Source: Bacillus sp. ISL-18 (GTDB lineage Bacteria > Bacillota > Bacilli > Bacillales > Cytobacillaceae). Taken from it: 41,767 nt of DNA. The notes under the pieces were generated by a model. It was not told the DNA's origin. It did no database searches and was given only the letters and a program-made list of their open reading frames with translations. How positions within the stretch are numbered: position 1 is the first letter of the stretch; each line of letters begins with the position of its first letter. The translations under genes and the position numbers were made by a program. The stretch lies in NCBI RefSeq assembly GCF_018613415.1, contig NZ_JAGGQG010000015.1, forward strand, positions 1-41,767. The letters are read 5' to 3'. This document shows, piece by piece, positions 33,745-41,091 of the stretch.

Positions 33745-34224
33745 ATGATCAAACAAGAAGAACTTGAAACGTTAAGAGAGTTAATCAAAGACATAGACAC
33801 GGCCATGCTGACTACCTTAACGGAAGAAGGGCTTGTTTCTCGCCCTATGAAAACACAAGAAGTAGAGTTTGATGGTGACTTATGGTTTTTCACAAAAAAA
33901 GAGACTGATAAATATGAAGAAATTTTAGATGATCAAGAGGTTAATGTGGCTTATGCAGGTAAATCCTATGTTTCCGTCCGTGGACGAGCGGAAATTGTTG
34001 AGGATTTAGACAAGAAAAAGGAATTGTGGAGTAAGGCATATGAGAAGATTATGCAAACTTCTTATGATGATCCTAACGTTGTCTTGATAAAGGTAAACGC
34101 GGAAGCAGCTGAATATTGGGATACCAGTAATTTCACGAAGAAAATTGCCTTTCTCTATAAACGTATGACAGGACAAAGTTCTAAATCGACAGATGTTAAT
34201 GAAACGGTAGAATTGAATCAGTAA
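33745..34224 (+). CDS. ydaG: General stress protein 26-type flavin/PNPOx-fold protein (YdaG-like), intact copy
   Basis: A 159-residue protein of the pyridoxamine-phosphate-oxidase-like fold (COG3871, general stress protein 26). Marks: AMLTTLTEEGLVSRPMKTQE, GDLWFFTKKETDKYEEIL and YVSVRGRAEIVEDLDKKKEL. B. subtilis YdaG belongs to the SigB general stress regulon. Here GGGTAA (33706-33711) could be a SigB -10, but no clear -35 is seen. GAGGTGATGG precedes the ATG. A near-identical copy lies 3.9 kb downstream, and the two flank the PQQ module. Confidence 0.88.
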   Translation: MIKQEELETLRELIKDIDTAMLTTLTEEGLVSRPMKTQEVEFDGDLWFFTKKETDKYEEILDDQEVNVAYAGKSYVSVRGRAEIVEDLDKKKELWSKAYEKIMQTSYDDPNVVLIKVNAEAAEYWDTSNFTKKIAFLYKRMTGQSSKSTDVNETVELNQ

Positions 34225-34230
34225 CAGAAA

Positions 34231-34266
34231 AAATGGATTGTCTGATTAGGACAATCCATTTTTTTC
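34231..34266 (+). terminator. Terminator of the first ydaG-like gene
   Basis: AATGGATTGTC-TGATTAG-GACAATCCATT with T7; conserved, with changes, after the second copy (38173-38209). Confidence 0.9.
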
Positions 34267-34325
34267 TAAAATTTATGTTGATCCCTTTGTAGCTATAGTT
34301 TTTAATTTTTTAGGTTATCTGGTTT

Positions 34326-34406
34326 TTAGATATAGATTTTAAGATATTGTTCTTGTCCTGCTGTACCGATCATCAAGCCCATCACTGATTTTAAGTAAAG
34401 ATTCAT
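34326..34406 (-). CDS. Small peptide gene downstream of pqqA
   Basis: ATG at 34406 with GGAGGTG ideally placed upstream. It encodes 26 residues: MNLYLKSVMGLMIGTAGQEQ then YLKIYI. It lies 54 bp downstream of pqqA on the same strand, so the two could be co-transcribed. It does not show the Glu-x3-Tyr core of PqqA. No family recognised; it could be a second short peptide of the system or a remnant of a longer gene. Confidence 0.45.
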   Translation of the reverse strand: MNLYLKSVMGLMIGTAGQEQYLKIYI

Positions 34407-34460
34407 TGGCACACCTCCATGTTTTGATTACAATCATGAACAAGAGGCAAGCGGTCTGCG

Positions 34461-34535
34461 CTACTTGGCGATGTAGGAATACATTGTCACCTCGCAAGAC
34501 GTGTTGATTATTTCGTACTCAGGTTTCAACCACAT
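34461..34535 (-). CDS. pqqA: PqqA, pyrroloquinoline quinone precursor peptide
   Basis: A 24-residue peptide, too short for routine gene calling: MWLKPEYEIINTSCEVTMYS then YIAK. It has the PqqA layout: an N-terminal MW-x-KP and the core Glu15-Val-Thr-Met-Tyr19. The Glu and Tyr four residues apart are joined by PqqE and become the PQQ skeleton. GGGGGGA lies 5 nt before the ATG. It lies downstream of a PQQ-dependent dehydrogenase gene on the same strand. A palindrome at 34555-34587 precedes it. No pqqB-E genes are in this window; they must be elsewhere if the peptide is processed. Confidence 0.82.
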   Translation of the reverse strand: MWLKPEYEIINTSCEVTMYSYIAK

Positions 34536-34554
34536 GTGATCCCCCCCTATCAAG

Positions 34555-34587
34555 ACACCTTCAATAATAAATATTTATTAAAGGTGT
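34555..34587. promoter_or_regulatory. Palindrome upstream of pqqA
   Basis: ACACCTT...AAGGTGT encloses AATAAATATTTATT, itself a perfect 14-bp palindrome. It lies 20 bp before the pqqA start, covering the place where a promoter or operator would be expected. It could be a repressor site or a leader stem. Confidence 0.5.
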
Positions 34588-34716
34588 GTCGTATTTTACT
34601 TTTCAAAACTATGTTATGTCGGATGAAACTCCAAAATAACAAAAATTTCAACAAGATGTTGTCCAAAAATAAACTCGTATTTTGCAAATTGCTGCAAATT
34701 TTACCTGACAAACAAA

Positions 34717-34744
34717 ACAACCTGAGTCCATAGACTCAGGTTGT
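34717..34744 (-). terminator. Hairpin between the secreted-protein gene and pqqA
   Basis: ACAACCTGAGTC-CATA-GACTCAGGTTGT, followed on the minus strand by TTTGTTTG. It would stop most transcripts from upstream, so pqqA probably also has its own promoter. Confidence 0.7.
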
Positions 34745-34805
34745 CTTGTTTCTATTGTACGAATTAAGAATGGTACGGGATACCTTTAGTTTTTCACCAT
34801 CTGCA

Positions 34806-35270
34806 TCAGTACTGACTACTCTTTAACATAAAATCAACTGTCCATTGACCCTTTTGATTCAATATTCCATGCGTATGAAATGACATTTTAGAATTATCGG
34901 TTCGGTAATGATGCATCTGTGCTATGATCGTCCCTCTATACTCATTCTTACTTACTTTTTTAAACGATTCTGATTCCTCACGGACTAACGTATTCCCAAT
35001 CCAAATATACGGGTTTGCAATCAAACTTTTAGTATTCGAACTAACTTGTATATTTGAATTTGTGTTTATCGTATAATGCAGCTGAATGTCTTGGCCGTGG
35101 TTTATGATCGAATAGTCATTGATGGTTAACCTGATTCCGTTATCCTCGGAGGAACCTAAACCTATACTTGTTTGAGCATTAGTCAAAGTTGGGCAGGCAA
35201 ATCCAAAGACTAAGGAAATACATAAGGCGGCACCAATGAATCGCACGGTATAATTCAGTAATTTTCTCAT
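34806..35270 (-). CDS. Secreted protein of unknown function, next to the PQQ dehydrogenase
   Basis: A 154-residue exported protein. The signal peptide covers about residues 1-33 (FIGAALCISLVFGFACPTLT, then NAQT). The mature part is beta-rich (GIRLTINDYSIINHGQDIQL, then HYTINTNSNIQVSS). It resembles the Ig-like extracellular domains that Bacillus attaches to membrane proteins, but I cannot name the family. GGTGG is 4 nt before the ATG at 35270; an upstream in-frame start is not supported. It lies about 120 bp after the dehydrogenase gene and may act with it at the cell surface. Confidence 0.65.
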   Translation of the reverse strand: MRKLLNYTVRFIGAALCISLVFGFACPTLTNAQTSIGLGSSEDNGIRLTINDYSIINHGQDIQLHYTINTNSNIQVSSNTKSLIANPYIWIGNTLVREESESFKKVSKNEYRGTIIAQMHHYRTDNSKMSFHTHGILNQKGQWTVDFMLKSSQY

Positions 35271-35339
35271 TTTACCACCATCCTTATTTTTCGTGAATAT
35301 CTCATGTTTCGCCAATCTATATTCATCCTTTTAAGAAAT

Positions 35340-35373
35340 AATCTGAGTCCATTAAAGAAATCAGACTCTGATT
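35340..35373 (-). terminator. Hairpin after the PQQ dehydrogenase gene
   Basis: AATCTGAGTC and GACTCTGATT pair with one mismatch and are followed on the minus strand by ATTTCTT. A weak terminator that may allow read-through into the secreted-protein gene. Confidence 0.5.
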
Positions 35374-35389
35374 GCTGCTAGAGTACAAA

Positions 35390-37318
35390 TCATTTCTTTT
35401 TGGATAGCCAATCGGCTAGTGCTTCAGCCTCTGCACCTTTAGCCATGCCTGCTGGCATGCGGTCGCCACCATTTAGAATTTTATTCAATATGTCCTCTTT
35501 AGACATTGTTTTACCTATGTGTTGAAGATTTGGAGCTGTTGCGCCTTGGAGATTATCCCCGTGACAGGAAATACAACTTCTTTTGTATACCTTTTCCGGA
35601 TCGATAACTACGTCTGCTTCCCCTTGTAATTTTGCATTTTTATTTATAGCTCCAGGTTGTAACTTACCTCCTAGACCATAAACAACAACCTTCGTACCAC
35701 CAGTGATGACTGCAACATATTCTTTGCCGTCAACTGTATATATGGAAGGTGCCATTTTGATTTGTTTTCCTCCACTTTGCTCACTCCATAATACTTTACC
35801 TGTTTTAATATCAAGAGCATTTACGTTTCCACCCAATTCCCCGTAAAAAGCAAGACCGGCAGCAGTACTTGTAAGTCCGCCATACATCGGATAATCCGTT
35901 TTATTTTGGTATACTTTTTTCCCTGTATTCATATCAATTGCTGTAATGGTACCAGAAACATCAACATCCTTTGGCAAAGGAAGGATCTTTGTTCCTGGGA
36001 AGGTATTATTATCTTTTGCAATCTCTTCTGCATCTTTAGCTGCTACCATTAAATTAGGACTATTAATACCCGGAATAAGCACATAGTTGGTTTCGGGATC
36101 ATAAGTCTGTGGAGCATAGCTTTCTCCACCTGGCGTTCCTGGCCATTGAAGTACAGCCTTACTCTCATCGCTTGGTATGTCCGAATGTTGAATTTTTACA
36201 AAAGGTACCCCATCATAAATGGTTTTCCCTGTTTTTGCGTCCCACGCATACCACTTTCCATTCTTACCGCCTTCAACCACAACCTTTTGCTTTTTCCCAC
36301 CGACCTTTGCATTGAGAATCATCGGTGTCGCGGCAGCGTCATAATCCCATATATCATGATCAACTTGAGTAGATGACCACTTTAACTTTCCTGTTTTACT
36401 ATCTAAAGCAGTGATAGAATCGGTATATGGATTTTTTCCTTTTCTATCTGCATCATAAAAGTCCGGGGCTGGATTCCCTACTGCAAAATACATCATATCA
36501 GTATCTGGATCAAACGACATCGGAGTCCATACGGAACCTCCGCCTGTAAATTTACCTTTTGCCCAGCCCGTTCCTCTTTCAGGAACGGTCCAAAACGGCT
36601 CTTTCCATAGCGGTTCCAGGGTATCTGCTTTAAACGCCCAAACAAAACCTCTAGTACCATTATCACCGCCGCTGCTTCCAACGTAAACGTTGCCATCATA
36701 ATACATCGGAGCTGAAGATTCATAATATCTGTTTTCTAACTTGATAGAAGGTTCATAATCCCAAAAGTTGGCCATTTTTAACAGTTTTCCACTCTTCGCA
36801 TCCAGTTTGGCCAGCCGATTATCTATCATCAAGACAAATACATTTCCATTGGCCACTGCGACACCCCTACTTGCCACATTGGACTGCCATGGCAAACCAT
36901 TAATATGATCAAGTACGTCCTTGGGAGGTGTCCATGCCCAAAGTTTCTTTCCGCTTGCGGCATCGATCGCAAACACATGATTTTTCGCACTAGTCACATA
37001 CATGACCCCGTCGTGGACTACAGGAAAATCTTCTTGTAAATTTGGAACATCCTTATTCCAATCTAAAATATCCTGCTGCCATGCAATCCCCATTTTTTTT
37101 ACATTATCTTTTGTAATCTCTTTATAGGGCACATGTCGAGTATGTTGAAAGTCATACCCCCAATTAGGGAATCCTGTTTCATCTGCTTGATTTGCCTGGT
37201 TGGATTCCTTGGTTTCCCCTTTGTTCTTTGCATTATTTTTTTCATTATTCGACTGACAGCCGACTATAACGATACTCGCTAGCAAAACTAAACCTAATGA
37301 CTTTAAAAATCTCATCAC
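35390..37318 (-). CDS. PQQ-dependent dehydrogenase fused to cytochrome c, surface lipoprotein
   Basis: A 642-residue quinohemoprotein of the methanol/ethanol dehydrogenase family. A lipoprotein signal (IVIVGC, Cys21) anchors it outside the membrane. The eight-bladed PQQ propeller spans about 45-555 and a cytochrome c domain about 570-640 (CISCH at 582-586, likely axial Met621). The active site shows Asp325 in DIWDYD with Asp327 two residues on, Asn282 in VGNPAPD, and Asp219 in SSGGDNGTRG where XoxF has Glu. The vicinal Cys pair of alcohol dehydrogenases is replaced by Gln145-Ser146. AGGAGGG is 7 nt before the GTG start; an ATG follows at once. It would oxidise an alcohol or aldose and pass electrons to the respiratory chain. 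Confidence 0.9.
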   Translation of the reverse strand: MMRFLKSLGLVLLASIVIVGCQSNNEKNNAKNKGETKESNQANQADETGFPNWGYDFQHTRHVPYKEITKDNVKKMGIAWQQDILDWNKDVPNLQEDFPVVHDGVMYVTSAKNHVFAIDAASGKKLWAWTPPKDVLDHINGLPWQSNVASRGVAVANGNVFVLMIDNRLAKLDAKSGKLLKMANFWDYEPSIKLENRYYESSAPMYYDGNVYVGSSGGDNGTRGFVWAFKADTLEPLWKEPFWTVPERGTGWAKGKFTGGGSVWTPMSFDPDTDMMYFAVGNPAPDFYDADRKGKNPYTDSITALDSKTGKLKWSSTQVDHDIWDYDAAATPMILNAKVGGKKQKVVVEGGKNGKWYAWDAKTGKTIYDGVPFVKIQHSDIPSDESKAVLQWPGTPGGESYAPQTYDPETNYVLIPGINSPNLMVAAKDAEEIAKDNNTFPGTKILPLPKDVDVSGTITAIDMNTGKKVYQNKTDYPMYGGLTSTAAGLAFYGELGGNVNALDIKTGKVLWSEQSGGKQIKMAPSIYTVDGKEYVAVITGGTKVVVYGLGGKLQPGAINKNAKLQGEADVVIDPEKVYKRSCISCHGDNLQGATAPNLQHIGKTMSKEDILNKILNGGDRMPAGMAKGAEAEALADWLSKKK

Positions 37319-37692
37319 GGAAATACCCTCCTGACATATGAAATAATAAATTGAACTTTTGATGATGAATTATTCCACTTAGAGTTTTATACCTCCTTAA
37401 GACATTCTAATTTTTATAAGAACATTGGTATAATTACCTAAAGTACAAAAATTATGCTAATAGCTACTAATCTTCCTTCCGTCTTTTTAAAATACAGGAT
37501 GAGTATAACAACGCGTTTACTAGAGGAAAGTTGAATGTATTGAATGACATTGCCAAAAAGATTAAAAAGTTGGAAAAAGTTATATAGACGTTTTCTTAAG
37601 TTAGTTAGTAAAGACTCACTAAATTAAATGAATATTTTTTAAGGTGATGGATAGGGTAATATACCTCTTAGAACATGATGAGGTGATGGAAG
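37319..37692. other. Intergenic stretch between PQQ dehydrogenase and second ydaG copy
   Basis: Holds a coding-like scrap at about 37488-37587 (QDEYNNAFTRGKLNVLNDIA then KKIKKLEKVI, stop) with no start; I do not recognise it. Close to the second ydaG copy the sequence again matches the first (GGGTAATATACCTCT, ATGAGGTGATGG). Confidence 0.35.
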
Positions 37693-38169
37693 ATGAAACA
37701 AGAAGAAATAGAAACTTTAAGAGAGTAGATCAAAGACATAGACATAGCTATGCTGACAACGGTAACGGAAGAAGGCCTTGTTTCTCGTCCTATGAAGACA
37801 CAAGAAGTAGGGTTTGATGGTGACTTATGGTTTTTCACAAAAAAAGAGACTGATAAATATGAAGAAATTTTAGATGATCAAGAGGTTAATGTTGCTTATG
37901 CAGGTAAATCCTATGTTTCCGTCCGTGGACGAGCGGAAATCGTTGATGATTTAGACAAGAAAAAGGAATTGTGGAGCAAAGCATATGAGAAAATTATGAA
38001 AACTTCTTATGATGATCCAAACGTTGTCTTGATAAAAGTAAACGCGGAAGCAGCTGAATATTGGGATACCGGTAATTTTACGAAGAAAATTGCCTTTCTC
38101 TATAAAAGTATGACAGGACAAAGTTCGAAATCGACAGATGTTAATGAAACGGTTGAATTGAATCAATAA
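37693..38169 (+). pseudogene. Second ydaG-like copy with an amber stop at codon 12
   Basis: Nearly identical to the gene at 33745 in DNA and protein. The original ATG (37693, good GAGGTGATGG site) is followed by ten codons and then TAG at 37726-37728, where the intact copy has TTA (Leu). Beyond the TAG the frame is open to the normal end. Internal starts such as the ATG at 37750 could give a 139-residue product lacking the first helix, but no ribosome-binding site is evident. Probably a recent pseudogene after duplication. Confidence 0.85.
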
Positions 38170-38589
38170 CAGAAAAAATGGATTGTCTGGTTATCGAACA
38201 ATCCATTTTGCTCTTTTTTTACCCATTCCGCACCTGTAACAGTACGCTTTGCTTGATGTTTTACAGCTGCTTGAACGTCTTCAATCATATTTCCATCCTG
38301 ACCTACAGTAACGCTTCAAGATCATCAATTTTACCTCTGTAACTAGCTCAATAAGACAAAAAGGCTGCCTAAATGACAGCCTCGACCTACAACTATTGAC
38401 CCTTGTGACTGTCTAGTAAAATAACACAGTTTTTGCTTTAAGTGACACACTTAATTGGAAATTAGATTAAAAACCAATAAAACCAAACATTTTTGCAGAC
38501 CGAAACAGTATTATTGCCAACAAACCCATTTCAAAAGCAGAAGGTTAAAGCCAAACTGCCCCGTTACTTTAAGTTCATCTTTTCACAAA
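38170..38589. other. Intergenic stretch with terminator, gene scrap and repeat
   Basis: The ydaG-type terminator (38173-38209) comes first. On the minus strand 38215-38330 reads SYRGKIDDLEAL, then after a shift VGQDGNMIEDVQAAVKHQAK and RTVTGAEWVKKE: protein-like but unrecognised and frameshifted. A stem AGGCTG/CAGCCT (38358-38383) and the repeat at 38549-38590 follow. Confidence 0.4.
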
Positions 38590-38590
38590 C
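38549..38590 (+). repeat. Dispersed intergenic repeat, copy 8 (condensed)
   Basis: GCCAAACTGCCCCGTTACTT then TAAGTTCATCTTTTCACAAAC: the left boundary joined directly to the right boundary, as if the centre had been deleted. Confidence 0.55.
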
Positions 38591-39201
38591 TAAAAACCTT
38601 GGTCACTTGTAATTTCAACGCCATTAGGGTCTACTATAGGGGTTGAAATGAGGTTTTTTATTACCACTTGTTTGATTGTAACCACATCTCCAACTTCTGA
38701 ACAAATGTTATATGTAGAATTACCGAACAAAGAAAAAAGGTCGCTTTCTAATCCTACTTTTTTTGTTGTTAATTTTAACTCCTTGATTTTTACCTGGTGG
38801 TTAAAGGTATCTACTGCATCTTCATTGGTTTGAAGTTCAATTCTAAAATTGTATGGTGTTGCAATAAAGGTTCGACGTTCCCCTTTATCAATCTCCCAAT
38901 TCATTTTTCCAGCATTTTCACATATATCACCTTGTACTTCTTCTGAAACTAAAAAGCCAATATGGTCAAACATAATTTTCTTTCCAAAACCAAAAGTAAT
39001 ATTTACTGCCCCTTTTCTTGCCTCTATAATACGAAAAAGAATCTTTTTCTCACGAAAATCATCCCACGTTAATGGAGGATTAAAGGCTTGAAAATCGCCA
39101 TTGTATTTTCCTATGCGTTGAGAAATACGGAATCCATTTTCTAAATAAAATTTTTCCGTTTCTTCTACATAAGGGGTCCAAAAATGATAATGAAAAAGCA
39201 T
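38590..39201 (-). CDS. VOC (glyoxalase-like) family protein
   Basis: A 203-residue protein with two halves of vicinal-oxygen-chelate type. The first begins LFHYHFWTPYVEETEKFYLE with NGFRISQRIGKY; the second carries FDHIGFLVSEEVQGDICENA and the strand FIATPYNFRIELQTNE, then a longer C-terminal extension ending DPNGVEITSD. Metal-binding His and Glu positions are plausible (His4, His near 98, Glu in RIELQ). Enzyme or resistance roles are both possible. GGAGAAGG lies just before the ATG. Confidence 0.7.
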   Translation of the reverse strand: MLFHYHFWTPYVEETEKFYLENGFRISQRIGKYNGDFQAFNPPLTWDDFREKKILFRIIEARKGAVNITFGFGKKIMFDHIGFLVSEEVQGDICENAGKMNWEIDKGERRTFIATPYNFRIELQTNEDAVDTFNHQVKIKELKLTTKKVGLESDLFSLFGNSTYNICSEVGDVVTIKQVVIKNLISTPIVDPNGVEITSDQGF

Positions 39202-39263
39202 ACCTTCTCCTTTTTTAAAAATATATTTTTATTATCTATTCGATATAAAAAATAAGAAGTCCT

Positions 39264-39330
39264 TGTTGAACTAACCTGCCACGTTATATTATCAATAAGA
39301 AAAAAGCATTACCGTTGTTCCAGTAATATT
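39264..39330 (+). repeat. Dispersed intergenic repeat, copy 9
   Basis: GTTGAACTAACCTGCCACGT, then AATAAGAAAAAAGCATTACC and GTTGTTCCAGTAAT. It shares its central text with copy 3 (1551-1613); the right boundary is lost. Confidence 0.6.
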
Positions 39331-39536
39331 CGCAGGATTTCATAACCCTTTTTAAACAGGATGACGGGTAATTGGAGTTAATCCAGAACATTTGGCTTCG
39401 TGAAGGCATAGTTAAATAAAGGAGTTAGCTACTACTCCATATTTTACCATATAATGTACATCTCCACGCCTCCCCAGGAGACTTTCCCTCCCATATCTCA
39501 ACGGGTCATTTATGCTCCTTTATTAATTTCTAAAAT
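39331..39536. other. Stretch with a motif shared with the right end of the window
   Basis: ATCTCCACGCCTCCCCAGGA and CCCTCCCATATCTC (39463-39510) resemble ATCTCCACATCTCTCATGGA and CCCTCCCATTTCTC at 41530-41577. No gene is seen; it may be the edge of an unidentified element. Confidence 0.3.
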
Positions 39537-39713
39537 CTACTTCATTAAACGATCTCGATCAATTAATATTACTTTATTAGAGGTTGCCAGTTTCACAGCA
39601 GGTGCAGTGAAATAGTTATTTGTAATAACCCAACATTCATCAGCATTATAGTGGTTCTTAGCAGAAACAATTTCTTGAACAGCTTTTAGTCCCACTTTTT
39701 TATTGTACCATTC
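39537..39713 (-). pseudogene. Restriction-endonuclease-like (Mrr_cat) C-terminal remnant
   Basis: Reads EWYNKKVGLKAVQEIVSAKN, HYNADECWVITNNYFTAPAV and KLATSNKVILIDRDRLMK to a stop. This is the last part of an Mrr-type PD-(D/E)XK nuclease domain: the motif-III-like Lys pair and the AVQE helix remain, while motifs I and II upstream are gone. It directly abuts the remnant at 39727-39807. Confidence 0.7.
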
Positions 39714-39726
39714 TAATTAACGGACC

Positions 39727-39807
39727 TTAATCTTCGCTCTTGTGAACATATTGAATTAATGCTATGCCATTTGAAGTTTCGATTTCAAATACATCCCCAA
39801 TCTTCAT
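39727..39807 (-). pseudogene. Imm26-like remnant
   Basis: A 26-codon frame, MKIGDVFEIETSNGIALIQY then VHKSED, followed by TAA and GPLIR in the same frame. The pattern GDVFEI...QYVHK...GPLIR is that of immunity-26-type proteins, usually over 100 residues. The stop replaces an expected residue, and the gene then breaks off into the Mrr-like remnant. Confidence 0.5.
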
Positions 39808-39856
39808 TCGAACCAATTGAATCAATCCTTAGCTTTTTATTTTATTCTAACTCATC

Positions 39857-39935
39857 CTTGTTAAACTAAACTGCCCAGTTAGTAAAAAGGCGACTGCTGT
39901 TATTGAGCAATCGCACCCGTTTGTTTTACATTAAG
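39857..39935 (+). repeat. Dispersed intergenic repeat, copy 10
   Basis: TTGTTAAACTAAACTGCCCA, a central AAAAAGGCGACTGCTGTTAT stem region, then GAGCAATCGCACCCGTTTGT: both halves are present in the usual order. Confidence 0.65.
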
Positions 39936-40021
39936 ATTTTAAGGTTATTTAAATTTCGTTTTTTCATCACGGCTTAACTCCTCGAATTAATTGCAGTCCA
40001 TTTAAAATGCCTTTCCTAAAA

Positions 40022-40885
40022 TTAGTGGACAGTTCGCTCAAGCTGCTCATTAAGCCTTTGTTTTTTCTTCATTGAATATTGTATTAATGCAATTACTGAC
40101 AAATATCCTAAAATAGCAACAATTGATACTTCCACACCAAAAGCTCCACCTGTCAGTAGAAATGAATGAGATAATAATTTATAAGAAAAAATAGAGGCTT
40201 TATTATAAGAAGTGCCCACATGAAAAATATTACCAATCATAATAATATTCCATATTCCATGTACAATTGCACTATTCCAAACAGACCCACTTTTATACAC
40301 AATTAAAGAGAACATAATCCCAACACTGGTACCTCCGACTAACAACATCAGCAAATCTATCAAATGTAAATTTGCACCTATTGCATGAACTAATCCGAAT
40401 ATAATAGATGGTATTAGAATCGCAACTCTTTTCCCCCAACGCTTTTCAAGTGCTTTCATAATTAACCCTCTAAATATTATTTCTTCGACGATTCCTGGAC
40501 CAATACCATATACAAAGACTGCTGTTATAATAATTCCTATTGCATGTGTAGCTTTACTATCGTTTTTAACAAATTCACCCGGAGTGCATAACAATATTGT
40601 CATTACAGCAATAGGCAAAACAATTGCACAAGTAAGCCACTTTATTTCAATATGAGGCTTGTCAATACGACACTCTTGTAAAGATAGTTTTATTACCTTT
40701 TCACTTAATAGCTTAACACCCCAATACGCCAGAACAACATAACATATGGCATAAAGAACAGGTGAAATCACTTCTGAAATCGGAATTAAATAGATAAGGC
40801 TTGCCATTCCTTGAGCGATGTCCAATACTAATATCGGTAAAAATATAGCTAACAGTGCCTTGCTTGTAACGATTCTATCCTCCAT
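40022..40885 (-). CDS. CPBP (CAAX/Abi) family intramembrane protease
   Basis: A 287-residue polytopic membrane protein of the CPBP family. The glutamate protease motifs are Glu134-Glu135-x3-Arg139 (GIVEEIIFRG), Phe-x3-His167 (IIFGLVHAIG) and His209-x3-Asn213 (VHGIWNII). Members cut substrates within the membrane; in Bacillales they often serve in bacteriocin immunity or prenyl-protein processing. CGGAAG is 6 nt before the ATG. It has no bacteriocin-like neighbour, so the substrate is open. Confidence 0.88.
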   Translation of the reverse strand: MEDRIVTSKALLAIFLPILVLDIAQGMASLIYLIPISEVISPVLYAICYVVLAYWGVKLLSEKVIKLSLQECRIDKPHIEIKWLTCAIVLPIAVMTILLCTPGEFVKNDSKATHAIGIIITAVFVYGIGPGIVEEIIFRGLIMKALEKRWGKRVAILIPSIIFGLVHAIGANLHLIDLLMLLVGGTSVGIMFSLIVYKSGSVWNSAIVHGIWNIIMIGNIFHVGTSYNKASIFSYKLLSHSFLLTGGAFGVEVSIVAILGYLSVIALIQYSMKKKQRLNEQLERTVH

Positions 40886-41091
40886 ATTATCTTCCGTAAT
40901 TACCCTTCCTATATTATAAAAATTTAAATATTCAGCAAATTTAGTATATCATTTATTTTTATTCTACTAAACTCCGTTAGCTCAAGAAGAAAATTATTAT
41001 TTTTCGGTTTAGTCGATCTGACCACAACTATACTGCTTCGTTAGTTCATTAAAAAAGAAGGCAGCCACGGCAACCTCTCTTGAAGGAAAAT
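40886..41091. other. Intergenic stretch with repeat fragments
   Basis: Holds two pieces of the dispersed repeat: TTCTACTAAACTCCGTTAGC at 40961-40980 and AAAAAAGAAGGCAGCC with TCTTGAAGG near 41049-41085. No gene is seen. Confidence 0.45.
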
